From: Nostoc sp. FACHB-110
GTDB lineage: Bacteria > Cyanobacteriota > Cyanobacteriia > Cyanobacteriales > Nostocaceae
Assembly: GCF_014697425.1 (NCBI RefSeq)
Contig: NZ_JACJRU010000002.1
Location: forward strand, 1 to 64,000
Direction: 5' to 3'
DNA length: 64,000 nt
Each line of letters begins with the position of its first letter. The stretch's first letter is position 1. Both the position numbers and the translations under genes were made by a program. The notes below the pieces were generated by a model, which worked only from the letters and a program-made list of their open reading frames with translations, did no database searches and was not told where the DNA came from. Positions 8,899 through 17,418 of the stretch are shown here, in pieces.

Positions 8899-10182
8899 TC
8901 AATACTCAATAGTTCGGATTGAGGAATTTAAAGCCAATAAGCCATTAAGTGTAACGATAATTCCACCTGTCACACTAAAAAGTAGGATGAGATTGAAATC
9001 TGCTAATAAACCAGCTAAAGCATAGGAAAATGGAGCAATCCCAAAGGCAGACAATGTTCCCAAACTCATAACTCTTCCTAACATGACAGGAGGAGTTTGC
9101 TTTTGAATCCAAGTTATTCCTAAAACAGTAAAAAAGCCACTACAGCAACCTAATACAGCAATGGTCATACTAGCTAACAAGATGTTTGGTAAAAATCCTA
9201 GTAAAAATAGACCAAAGCCTTGGATGCTGGCTAGACTCAGCATTAAGATTCCCAAACGTGGTGTATGGCGAAGCACTCCGGTCATGAGTGTTCCCAATAA
9301 CGCACCACCACCCCAAGCCGACTTCATTGTTCCTAAAGCGATCGCACCTGACAAAAAGCGACTTTGAGCTAATGATGTAATGCCAATTTCTAAAGGGCCG
9401 ACAAAGAAAAGATTGATTGCCGTTATGACTAATAAAACTGCTCTCAATGCCGGATTATGCCATGTATAATTTAGCCCCTCACGAATACTAGTAAATAAAC
9501 TCAAAATCTTGCTATTGAAAGACAATTTAGACTGCTCAAAATTCGCTGGCAATTCATCAGAACTTTTCTGACGACTACCTTTGATTAGCAAAAGTGCAAC
9601 AGCAGCAACAACAAAGCTAGCCGTATCAATTGCAAATGCTTTCTCAATCCCCACAGTAGCAATTAGCAACCCACCTAAAGCTGGGCCAATCAGCACAATT
9701 AATTGAGTAGTTACTTGGCTTAAAGTGTTACTAGCGATTAGCTGCTCTGGAGTTACAAGCGTAGGAATAATTGACCTGGCAGCAGGAATAGAAAAACCTT
9801 CTACAATGCCATAACTAATTGCAAATAGATAAATCAGCCATATCTGTGTTGTCTGAAAAAAAACCAACATCGTCAATAAACTGGTCAGCACAGCACACAA
9901 TATGTGAGATACCAGCATCATCAACCGAGGTGAGAAGCGATCGCTCACAACACCACCAAGCAACATCAAAATAGCACGCGGAACGGCTGCTGCCATTAAC
10001 ACCGCCCCCAAATTCACAGGAGAATGAGTTAACTGTATAGTTAACCAAGGCAATGCCACTAAAAAAAATTGATCTCCAATTAGTGAAATAGTTTCACCGA
10101 TAAATAAGAGTAGAAAATTGCGTTCAGTTAAAGGTTGCCACAGCGGCAATTTGTCTTTACACGAAACAGGTGATTTTCCCAT
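8899..10182 (-). CDS. MFS transporter (MFS_3 / EntS-like exporter)
   Basis: 427 residues with about 12 hydrophobic membrane segments. The N-terminal pattern NFLLLFIGETISLIGDQFF and the loop GGVVSDRFSPRLMMLVSHIL (motif-A like) match the MFS_3 group that includes enterobactin exporter EntS and macrolide efflux proteins. Substrate not deducible. It sits about 1.1 kb from the biosynthetic operon starting near 11.2 kb but on the other strand, so export of that product is only a possibility. Starts MGKSPVSCKD at ATG 10182. Confidence 0.88.
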   Translation of the reverse strand: MGKSPVSCKDKLPLWQPLTERNFLLLFIGETISLIGDQFFLVALPWLTIQLTHSPVNLGAVLMAAAVPRAILMLLGGVVSDRFSPRLMMLVSHILCAVLTSLLTMLVFFQTTQIWLIYLFAISYGIVEGFSIPAARSIIPTLVTPEQLIASNTLSQVTTQLIVLIGPALGGLLIATVGIEKAFAIDTASFVVAAVALLLIKGSRQKSSDELPANFEQSKLSFNSKILSLFTSIREGLNYTWHNPALRAVLLVITAINLFFVGPLEIGITSLAQSRFLSGAIALGTMKSAWGGGALLGTLMTGVLRHTPRLGILMLSLASIQGFGLFLLGFLPNILLASMTIAVLGCCSGFFTVLGITWIQKQTPPVMLGRVMSLGTLSAFGIAPFSYALAGLLADFNLILLFSVTGGIIVTLNGLLALNSSIRTIEY

Positions 10183-10940
10183 TGTTAATTTAATTCTGGG
10201 ACAGTTACTCTTGTATTTGTCAGCTAAGAAAACTCCTTCTTAACAGATATTTTATTCTTTATCAGAAGGATTTTTGTTGATATTTGATAGCTTAACTTAT
10301 ATCAATCCAAAATCTTTTGATAATTCCATCACCGATACTTAGTGAAGACTGTGATTTCGTCCTATTTTTTTGTGAGAGTTGCAGAAAAGCTGTAGATATT
10401 ATTGAGTGGACAGATATTTTCGTCAAAAGACAGACTGTCAAACTTGGCACTATTTCTTTGGGCTGAATTCTGCTGCATATAAATAATAACCAAACCTCAA
10501 TATATATATTTTAATTTTATTAAAAATCATTATGTATCACCCCTTGCTAATTATGATTATTATGGTATATGCTTAACCAATGAGTTGCTGAAAAGACAAA
10601 ACACTATTTTGGAGGCATTATCTCCCAAAAATCGTAGAAATAACGGCAACGTAGTTAATTGATTAGCTAAATATTGAAGTGACCAGAAAAATAATTTTCT
10701 GTGTATTTTAGGGTGTGTATTTTAGTGTCAAAATACTTGTAATCAGGTAGACATAAATTTCAATAAATGTCAATAAAATTTCATGTTTTACCCACCCATT
10801 ACTGATAATAAGTACTGGAATTAATAAACTTAAATAATCCCCAGAAAATATCTAGTTTTGGTTGATGAATGTAATGTCAAATTGCACATTCTCTGGGTGA
10901 TTTTTGTATGAGGTATTTGTAAACACAAATGACTCATAGA
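10183..10940. other. Long AT-rich intergenic region
   Basis: About 760 bases without a credible gene. Contains low-complexity AT stretches and a direct repetition of GTGTATTTTAG near 10700-10730. Probably holds the promoter of the MFS gene on its left side; no clear motif. Confidence 0.5.
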
Positions 10941-11132
10941 TATACACACATCTTGCACCTAGCCCCAGCGAATGGAATTCGCGGCTATACAAACGTGCGT
11001 CCGCCTATCGCGCTTGCGCTGCGCTTGGCGCACCACGCGGACTGACGAAAAGTCTAGGGTTTGAAACCCGCGCAGGCGGGTTTTGCCTGTGTAGCCGCGA
11101 CTTCAGTCGCAGGCGTGCAAGATATGAATATA
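10941..11132. repeat. MITE-like repeat with TCTTGCAC inverted ends (copy 1)
   Basis: Ends TATACACACATCTTGCAC and GTGCAAGATATGAATATA are inverted copies. Just inside is ACCTAGCCCCAGCGAATGG, then GAATTCGCGGC and several internal palindromes (AACCCGCGCAGGCGGGTTTT; GCGACTTCAGTCGC). A shorter relative with the same ends lies at 32794-32859. No transposase inside. It lies about 100 bases upstream of the biosynthetic operon. Confidence 0.7.
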
Positions 11133-11226
11133 GGTAATCAAAATATAAGATTCCTATTTGAATTGTGAAAAAGAATATTTTCACGAACCGCATATACGCG
11201 CTCTATATTACTCCTAGCTACTGCTA

Positions 11227-11289
11227 ATGAAAAGCACAGAGTTGTTTGAACAACTTGAGGAACTAACCTATCAATTTACAAAACAATAA
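11227..11289 (+). CDS. Possible 20-residue leader/upstream reading frame
   Basis: A short frame starting MKSTELFEQL and ending YQFTKQ stops 2 bases before the ATG of the oxygenase gene. The sequence is peptide-like (amphipathic, Glu/Leu rich) and the oxygenase start has no ribosome site of its own, so translational coupling is possible. The short frame also lacks a clear ribosome site. It may be a leader peptide, a relic, or chance. Confidence 0.35.
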   Translation: MKSTELFEQLEELTYQFTKQ

Positions 11290-11291
11290 CC

Positions 11292-12149
11292 ATGAAAATT
11301 CATCAGCCAGAGACAGAGAAAATTGGTGCTGAAATTGTGGATACCAATGTTGCTGATTTAACTAATACAGAAGTTAACTTGATTAAAGAACTTGTGTATG
11401 AGTATAAATTAGTAGTTTTTCGGGGACAAGAAATTAATGATGACCAATATATAGAATTTGCCAAAAAAATTGGTACGCCGCAAATTTATCCTCAAGATAA
11501 CTATCATCACCCAGAATATCCAGAAATTTTTGTATCTTCTAATGTTGCCAAAGATGGCAAAAAATTTGGTGTTGCTGGAACTGGTAGATACTGGCACACT
11601 GATTGTGCATTTCTGGAACAACCTTTGCCTTTGACGATGTTGTATCCAAAAGTGCTGCCAAATTCTATCAGAGAGACTTACTACATTGATATGCAGCAAG
11701 TTTATAAAAAATTAGCTCCAAATTTAAAAAATTATCTTGATGATAAATACATGATCCACGAAGCAAAATGGCGTTATAAAGTGCAGGCTGGGGATATAGA
11801 TAAAGCCATCATAGACATTTTAAAGGACTTTGAAAAACAGTTTCCGCCTGTAAAACATCCAGCAGTGATTACACACCCATTCACCCATCAACAAATTTTG
11901 TATATCAATCAAGGTTTTACTACTGGTGTTAAAGGCTTAAATTACGAAGCAAGTCAAGAACTGTTACAGGAATTATTTTTATTTATTGAGCGTGAGGAAC
12001 ATATTTATACGCACGTATGGCAAGAAGGCGACATTCTCTTATGGGATAACAGAACGCTCAATCACAAGGCATCTACAGTCCCAAAAGGTGAAAACAGTGT
12101 GAGCTACCGCATTGGTATTTATGATGGTTTACCATTTTATGTTGCTTAA
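11292..12149 (+). CDS. scoE: Fe(II)/2-oxoglutarate oxygenase, TauD family, ScoE / Rv0097-like
   Basis: 285 residues. TauD fold with metal triad His102-x-Asp104 (YWHTDCAF) and His258 (LLWDNRTLNHKAS), and 2-oxoglutarate Arg273 (SYRIGIYDG). Beyond the generic fold, segments YHHPEYPEIFVSSN, ILYINQGFTT and EGDILLWDNR closely resemble what I recall of M. tuberculosis Rv0097 and ScoE. These convert a (carboxymethyl)amino fatty acyl substrate to an isonitrile by oxidation and decarboxylation. First gene of a five-gene operon whose other members match the same pathway, which strongly supports the specific call over a generic taurine or alkylsulfonate dioxygenase. Product chemistry is inferred, not shown. 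Confidence 0.85.
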   Translation: MKIHQPETEKIGAEIVDTNVADLTNTEVNLIKELVYEYKLVVFRGQEINDDQYIEFAKKIGTPQIYPQDNYHHPEYPEIFVSSNVAKDGKKFGVAGTGRYWHTDCAFLEQPLPLTMLYPKVLPNSIRETYYIDMQQVYKKLAPNLKNYLDDKYMIHEAKWRYKVQAGDIDKAIIDILKDFEKQFPPVKHPAVITHPFTHQQILYINQGFTTGVKGLNYEASQELLQELFLFIEREEHIYTHVWQEGDILLWDNRTLNHKASTVPKGENSVSYRIGIYDGLPFYVA

Positions 12150-12167
12150 AACTCAAGGAGGAATTCT

Positions 12168-12749
12168 ATGAAAAGTAATGCAGAACTAATTGAGTTAAAA
12201 GATGTCAATACAAATTTACTAAATTTGTTCTTAGAACCATATAAAGACGATTGTAAGTATCTGCAAAAAGCTTACTTTAGCAACTCACAAGCTCAGAAAA
12301 ATCATGAAAATCAAAGTTTATGGGTCATCAAAGGAGACTTTGCCATTCCAGAGTCTTGTTATATTTCTGCGACGGGACACTTTAATTCTGTAGAATTTAA
12401 TATTTGTTACAATCAGCTATTCTATATCATGATTGCTTATTTACTCGACAATCATTTACTGGCAGTGATGCAGGACTGGGATTTAGAAACTTATAAACGA
12501 CGACAATTAAGCAACTTTCTCATTGTAAAATTTTCTAGCATCTTCAGAAGACCAATAAATCCTAGCAAGTTTCAAGGCACTTTATCTATCAATAAATCTT
12601 CTGTTCGGGGTAATTTAATTATCCTCAAGACTACTTGTAATTTCTCTGATAATCAAGATGGCTGGTCAGAAGGTGATATCACCATTGCGGTACTCAACAG
12701 CGAACCAGAACTCAACTTGGATAATTCTCCTGAATCTGTAAGTGTGTAA
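12168..12749 (+). CDS. scoD: FcoT-type thioesterase, ScoD / Rv0098-like
   Basis: 193 residues. The central part (GDFAIPESCYISATGHFNSV, CYNQLFYIMIAY) and the later RRQLSNFLIVKFSSIFRRPI and NPSKF segments align with remembered FcoT (Rv0098): ESAYIRSTGHFNAVE, CFNQLAY, QLSSMLIRKASSRFRKPLNP. Known: this hot-dog-fold protein acts in isonitrile lipopeptide synthesis. In the Sco system ScoD is thought to work on the ACP-bound enoyl intermediate, promoting glycine addition and release. GGAGG lies 6 bases before ATG; 18 bases behind the oxygenase. FcoT is a rare family outside these clusters, so it is the strongest marker of the pathway. Confidence 0.85.
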   Translation: MKSNAELIELKDVNTNLLNLFLEPYKDDCKYLQKAYFSNSQAQKNHENQSLWVIKGDFAIPESCYISATGHFNSVEFNICYNQLFYIMIAYLLDNHLLAVMQDWDLETYKRRQLSNFLIVKFSSIFRRPINPSKFQGTLSINKSSVRGNLIILKTTCNFSDNQDGWSEGDITIAVLNSEPELNLDNSPESVSV

Positions 12750-12763
12750 TTTTTTGAGAGCAA

Positions 12764-13150
12764 ATGTTAGCACCTGTGCATGAGATTTTAGCAAAATTGG
12801 GGGCAATGAATTTAAGCGATCGCCAAGCAGCCTTAATCAGTTATCTTCAAGAACAAATTGCCCAAACTCTCGGCATCAATACATGGCAATTAGATATCCA
12901 GCAACCCCTAAACTATATGGGAATTGACTCTCTCATCGCTGTGAAATTGAGGAACCGATTGAGAACTGACTTAAAAGTAGATATAGCTGCGGTCAAATTT
13001 ATGGAAGATTCTAGCATTACTGGTCTAGCGACACAAATCAGCGAACAGCTAACAGCTATGACATCTGTTTCGCAAATACCAAACTGGGATGAGCAAGAAT
13101 TAGCCCAAACCAATCTCAGTCAACAGGAGTGGCTAGAAGGTGAATTATGA
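12764..13150 (+). CDS. scoB: Acyl carrier protein, ScoB / Rv0100-like
   Basis: 128 residues with a phosphopantetheine-binding domain at about 25-95: MGIDSLIAVKLRNRLR contains the DSL motif whose Ser takes the 4'-phosphopantetheine arm. The C-terminal 30 residues (NWDEQELAQTNLSQQEWLEG) form an acidic tail of the kind that serves as a docking segment; that role is inferred. The stop codon overlaps the next start (ATGA at 13147), so the ACP and NRPS are translationally coupled. Predicted to carry the fatty acyl chain that becomes the isonitrile acyl group. Confidence 0.85.
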   Translation: MLAPVHEILAKLGAMNLSDRQAALISYLQEQIAQTLGINTWQLDIQQPLNYMGIDSLIAVKLRNRLRTDLKVDIAAVKFMEDSSITGLATQISEQLTAMTSVSQIPNWDEQELAQTNLSQQEWLEGEL

Positions 13151-16100
13151 ACTTAGCAGAGTTTCTCCAAAACCTTTCGCAGCAAAATGTCGAATTGTTT
13201 ATTGAAGCAGAGCGTCTACGTTATCGTGGCCCTAAAGAAATTCTCACTCCCACACTGCTAAATCAAATTAAGCAGCATAAACAAGAAATACTACAATTAC
13301 TGCAAGAAAAATCTCACACTGCAAAATCTTATCCTCTGACTTATGGTCAGCAAGGTTTGTGGTTCATGTATCAGTTTGCTCCTGAAAGTGGAGCTTACAA
13401 CATTGCATTTACAGTCCGTATTTGTTCTAGTTTAAACATTCTCGCTTTAGAAAGAGCGTGTCAGAAATTAATCCTGCGCCACCCAACACTGCGAACTACA
13501 TTTGGTCAAAATAATGCTGAACCTTTTCAAACAATTCACGCAGAGCAAAAAGTTTGCTTGACAGAAATAGACGCTACAACATGGAACTGGGAAGAACTCA
13601 CAGAACAGGTAATTGAAGCATATCAGCGTCCCTTTGATTTAGAGCGAGGGCCTATATTGCGTCTATGTTTATTTACTCGTTCTGCTCAAGAGTATATCTT
13701 TTTACTAGCAATTCATCATATTGCAGTTGATGGATTCTCCTTTGGCATTCTCTTAGATGAGTTGCGTTTGCTGTATCATTCGGAAAATACTGGTCAAAAA
13801 GTATATCTATCTACTAGTCAATACCAATATCCAGACTTTGTACAATGGCAGCGACAAATGCTGCAAAGCCCCAAAGGAGAACATCTTTGGTCATACTGGA
13901 GTCAACAATTAGCTGGTGAATTATCCGTGCTGAAGTTGCCAACAGATAGACCTAGAGGGCAATTCCAGAAACATCAAGGAGCATCTTACACCTTTGAGTT
14001 ACCCAAAGCTTTGACGGCTCAACTTAAGCAGCAGGCAAAAGCTTTAGGAGTTACTCTTTATATGACTTTGTTGACAGTGTTTGCTATTCTACTCCACCGC
14101 TACACTGCTCAGGAAGATATAATTATTAGCTCTCCTACAGAAGGTAGGAGTCAACCTGAATTTGCTGGGATTGTCGGGTTTTTTGTGAATATTTTGGCTA
14201 TCAGAGTTAATCTAGCTAACAATCCCACTATTTCTGAGCTTTTAACTCAAGTACGCCAGACAGTGTTGCAAGCGATCGCTCATCAAGATTATCCCTCACC
14301 TTTACTAGTTGAACAATTCCAGCAAAAATCCAATCTCAGTCTCACCAAAATTCTGCGCGTCTCTTTCAACTTGATGAAATTACAAGAACTGGGACAAGAC
14401 ATAGAATTATCGGTTGCCAAACAAGCAAAAGCCAGAACCGACTGGGGAGGTCTACATTTAGAGCCTTTTGTGATTCCCCAACAAGAAGGGCAGAATGATT
14501 TAGTCTTTGACATGATGGAAACTTCAGAATCGCTGCTTGGATTGTTGAGATATAACAGTGATTTATTTGAGGCAACGACGATTCGGCGGATGGCTGGACA
14601 TTTCCAAAATTTACTAGCAGCAATTGTCACCAATTGTGAACAACAAATCGGCTCATTACCCCTACTAACCACAACCGAACAACAGCAATTGCTCCTCTGG
14701 CAGCATACCCAGGCAAATTATCCCCAAAATCAATGCATTCATCAATTGTTTGAAGACCAAGTAGCACTGACACCAGATGCCATAGCAGTAAAATATCAAC
14801 ATCAACAAATTACCTATCAAGAATTAAATGCACGCGCCAATCAACTAGCACACCACTTGCAAAGCTTAGGAGTAAAACAAGAGGTGTTGGTAGGTATATG
14901 TGTCGAGCGTTCTTTAGAAATGGTTGTGGGACTTTTAGGGATTCTCAAAGCAGGTGCAGCTTATTTACCTTTAGACCCTAGTTATCCTCCAGAGCGGTTA
15001 CAGTTTATGCTGTCGGATGCTCAAATATCGGTGCTATTGACCCAGCAAAAGCTAATCACCCAATTACCAGCCCAATCAGCACAGGTGGTGTATTTAGATA
15101 CTGACTGGGGTGAAAGTCTAGAACCAGAAAATCTCGTCACGACAGTTCAACCAAAGAATCTAGCTTATGTAATTTACACATCCGGTTCTACAGGAAAACC
15201 CAAAGGCGTAATGATTGAACATCAGTCTTTGGTGAATTTTACGCACACAGCCAAGCTAGCCTATGAACTTCGCCCCAGCGATTACGTACTACAATTTGCT
15301 TCTATTAGTTTTGATACGGCGGCAGAAGAAATTTATCCTTGTTTGAGTAGTGGTGGCACATTAGTATTGCGTACCGAAGAGATGTTGAGTTCTGGACGCG
15401 ATTTTGTCCAAGCTTGCCAAGATTGGCAAATCACAGTGTTAGACTTACCGACAGCATACTGGCATCAGTTAACCTCAGAATTAGCGATCGCTAACTTGAC
15501 TTTACCAAAATCATTGCGTTTAGTAATTATTGGTGGAGAGCCAGTGCTACCGCAGCAAGTCGCCATCTGGCAGCAACATGTGGGATCTCAACCAAAGCTA
15601 GTTAATACCTACGGGCCAACCGAAGCAACGGTAGTTACCACCCTCTGTGAGTTATCTGATTTAGCATCCAGCAAACTTCAGGGCAACAACATACCCATTG
15701 GCAAACCAATTTTTAACACTCAAGTTTATATCTTAGATCGATATCTGCAACCAACTCCTATTGGTGTTGTCGGAGAACTCTACATTGGTGGTGCTGGCTT
15801 GGCTAGAGGCTACCTCAACCACCCAGACTTGACCAAGCAGCAATTTATTCCCCATCCCTTTGACATGAACCAGGGAACAGATGTTACTGAATTGAGCAGC
15901 CAAGAAAAGTCAAAACTTTTATATAAAACAGGTGATTTAGCTCGTTATCTTGCCGATGGCAACATTGAATTTCTCGGACGCATCGACCATCAAGTCAAAA
16001 TTCGTGGTTTCCGCATTGAATTAACAGAAATAGAAACCGTACTGCACCAACACCCATCTGTGCGTACTGCTGTAGTCACAGTCCGTGAAGATATCCCCGG

Positions 16101-17418
16101 GGAAAAAACTTTAGTAGCCTATGTTGTTCATCAACTACCAACTGCAGTTAACGAGTTGCGTGGCTTTTTAATCCAAAAGTTGCCCGGATATATGATACCT
16201 TCTTTTTTTGTCGTCTTGGAATCTTTGCCCTTAACGCCTAATGGCAAGGTAGATTTTGCTGCCTTACCTGCACCCTGTCGCACTCAACTAAATTTAGAAA
16301 CAACCTTTGAACTACCTCATCATCCAGTTGAGGAAATCTTAGTCACAATTTGGGCTAAAGTTCTGAAAATTGAACAAATCAGTATCCAAGATAATTTCTT
16401 TGAGTTGGGTGGACACTCATTATTAGCGGCTCAACTCATATCAAAAATTAATCAAAAATTTAGTCGCAGCATCCCTTTAAGCATTCTGTTTCAGCATCCA
16501 ACTATAGCCGGACTAGCCAATTTTTTGATTCAAAACCCTGCTACTGTAGTTCAGCCTACGTGTTTAGTTCCGATTCAACCACAAGGAAATTTACCACCGC
16601 TATTTTGTCTGCACTCAGCAGGCGGACAGGTAATGGCTTATCAAGATTTAGCTGTTTGTCTTCGCCCAAATCAGCCAGTCTACGGTTTACAGTCCCGCGC
16701 GCTGAATGACCCAGCACTTGAGCATCAGAGTATTGATTGTATGTCCTGGGAATACGCCCACGCTATTCGCCAACATCAGCCGCATGGCCCTTATTTTCTT
16801 CTAGGCTGGTCAATGGGTGGGGCGTTAGCTGTGAGTGTGGCTCAAAAGTTAGAGCAACTAGGCGAGTCAGTCAGTTTTATCGGACTGGTGGATGCTTTTT
16901 TAGTTCCAGATGACAGCTTAACTTATGAAAATCTCTTAGTAGAACTAGCATTAAGATTTAGCCAGTCTTTTGCAGAAGCAGTAATGGCTATTCATCCTTC
17001 GGAAAAACAAGCACTACAAGAGAAATTAACAAATTTACCTTATTTTGAAAGTCTCAGACAGATGCTAGTTTGGGGACAACAACAAAATTTACTTTCAACA
17101 GAGATTTCTTACGATATTCTCGAAACCCAAGTAGCCCTCAACAAAATTCACGAACAACTGTTTCGAGGTTACTGTCCACCACAGGTTCAAGCTAATCTCT
17201 ATATTTGGTGGGCTGCAAATAAGCTAGAAACAAGACTCTCTCAGACAAATTGGAGTCAATACACCACAGGGAAAACTTATACAGAAATTGTAGATGGCAA
17301 CCATTTTAATATCATCTATCCACCACAGGTAAATCTGCTGTCCCAGCAATTACAAAAATATTTGGCAATGGCGCGATCGCTGCAAATTTCATGCTGCACA
17401 AATACCAATGATATATAA
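13147..17418 (+). CDS. scoA: Single-module NRPS (TubC docking-C-A-T-TE), ScoA-like
   Basis: 1423 residues. Order: TubC-type docking region (3-50), condensation domain (about 60-500; HHIAVDG at 190-196 keeps the catalytic HHxxxDG), adenylation domain (about 530-1050; YTSGSTGKPKG near 676, NTYGPTE near 820), carrier domain (DNFFELGGHSLLA near 1085, Ser about 1092), thioesterase (GWSMGG with Ser1222, later His1386 in GNHF). The ten-residue specificity code read by hand is D-T-E-D-I-G-T-V-V-K. The acidic Glu and Asp in the pocket favour a basic amino acid such as Lys or Orn (inference), which fits INLPs, where both amines of Lys/Orn are acylated. Known ScoA/Rv0101 enzymes end in a reductase; this one ends in a type I thioesterase, implying acid, ester or cyclic release. 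Confidence 0.93.
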   Translation: MNLAEFLQNLSQQNVELFIEAERLRYRGPKEILTPTLLNQIKQHKQEILQLLQEKSHTAKSYPLTYGQQGLWFMYQFAPESGAYNIAFTVRICSSLNILALERACQKLILRHPTLRTTFGQNNAEPFQTIHAEQKVCLTEIDATTWNWEELTEQVIEAYQRPFDLERGPILRLCLFTRSAQEYIFLLAIHHIAVDGFSFGILLDELRLLYHSENTGQKVYLSTSQYQYPDFVQWQRQMLQSPKGEHLWSYWSQQLAGELSVLKLPTDRPRGQFQKHQGASYTFELPKALTAQLKQQAKALGVTLYMTLLTVFAILLHRYTAQEDIIISSPTEGRSQPEFAGIVGFFVNILAIRVNLANNPTISELLTQVRQTVLQAIAHQDYPSPLLVEQFQQKSNLSLTKILRVSFNLMKLQELGQDIELSVAKQAKARTDWGGLHLEPFVIPQQEGQNDLVFDMMETSESLLGLLRYNSDLFEATTIRRMAGHFQNLLAAIVTNCEQQIGSLPLLTTTEQQQLLLWQHTQANYPQNQCIHQLFEDQVALTPDAIAVKYQHQQITYQELNARANQLAHHLQSLGVKQEVLVGICVERSLEMVVGLLGILKAGAAYLPLDPSYPPERLQFMLSDAQISVLLTQQKLITQLPAQSAQVVYLDTDWGESLEPENLVTTVQPKNLAYVIYTSGSTGKPKGVMIEHQSLVNFTHTAKLAYELRPSDYVLQFASISFDTAAEEIYPCLSSGGTLVLRTEEMLSSGRDFVQACQDWQITVLDLPTAYWHQLTSELAIANLTLPKSLRLVIIGGEPVLPQQVAIWQQHVGSQPKLVNTYGPTEATVVTTLCELSDLASSKLQGNNIPIGKPIFNTQVYILDRYLQPTPIGVVGELYIGGAGLARGYLNHPDLTKQQFIPHPFDMNQGTDVTELSSQEKSKLLYKTGDLARYLADGNIEFLGRIDHQVKIRGFRIELTEIETVLHQHPSVRTAVVTVREDIPGEKTLVAYVVHQLPTAVNELRGFLIQKLPGYMIPSFFVVLESLPLTPNGKVDFAALPAPCRTQLNLETTFELPHHPVEEILVTIWAKVLKIEQISIQDNFFELGGHSLLAAQLISKINQKFSRSIPLSILFQHPTIAGLANFLIQNPATVVQPTCLVPIQPQGNLPPLFCLHSAGGQVMAYQDLAVCLRPNQPVYGLQSRALNDPALEHQSIDCMSWEYAHAIRQHQPHGPYFLLGWSMGGALAVSVAQKLEQLGESVSFIGLVDAFLVPDDSLTYENLLVELALRFSQSFAEAVMAIHPSEKQALQEKLTNLPYFESLRQMLVWGQQQNLLSTEISYDILETQVALNKIHEQLFRGYCPPQVQANLYIWWAANKLETRLSQTNWSQYTTGKTYTEIVDGNHFNIIYPPQVNLLSQQLQKYLAMARSLQISCCTNTNDI

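Noticed and set aside
11005..11193. Minus-strand open frame of 62 codons
   Set aside because: It lies across the TCTTGCAC repeat and its palindromes; the reading is a by-product of repeat sequence.
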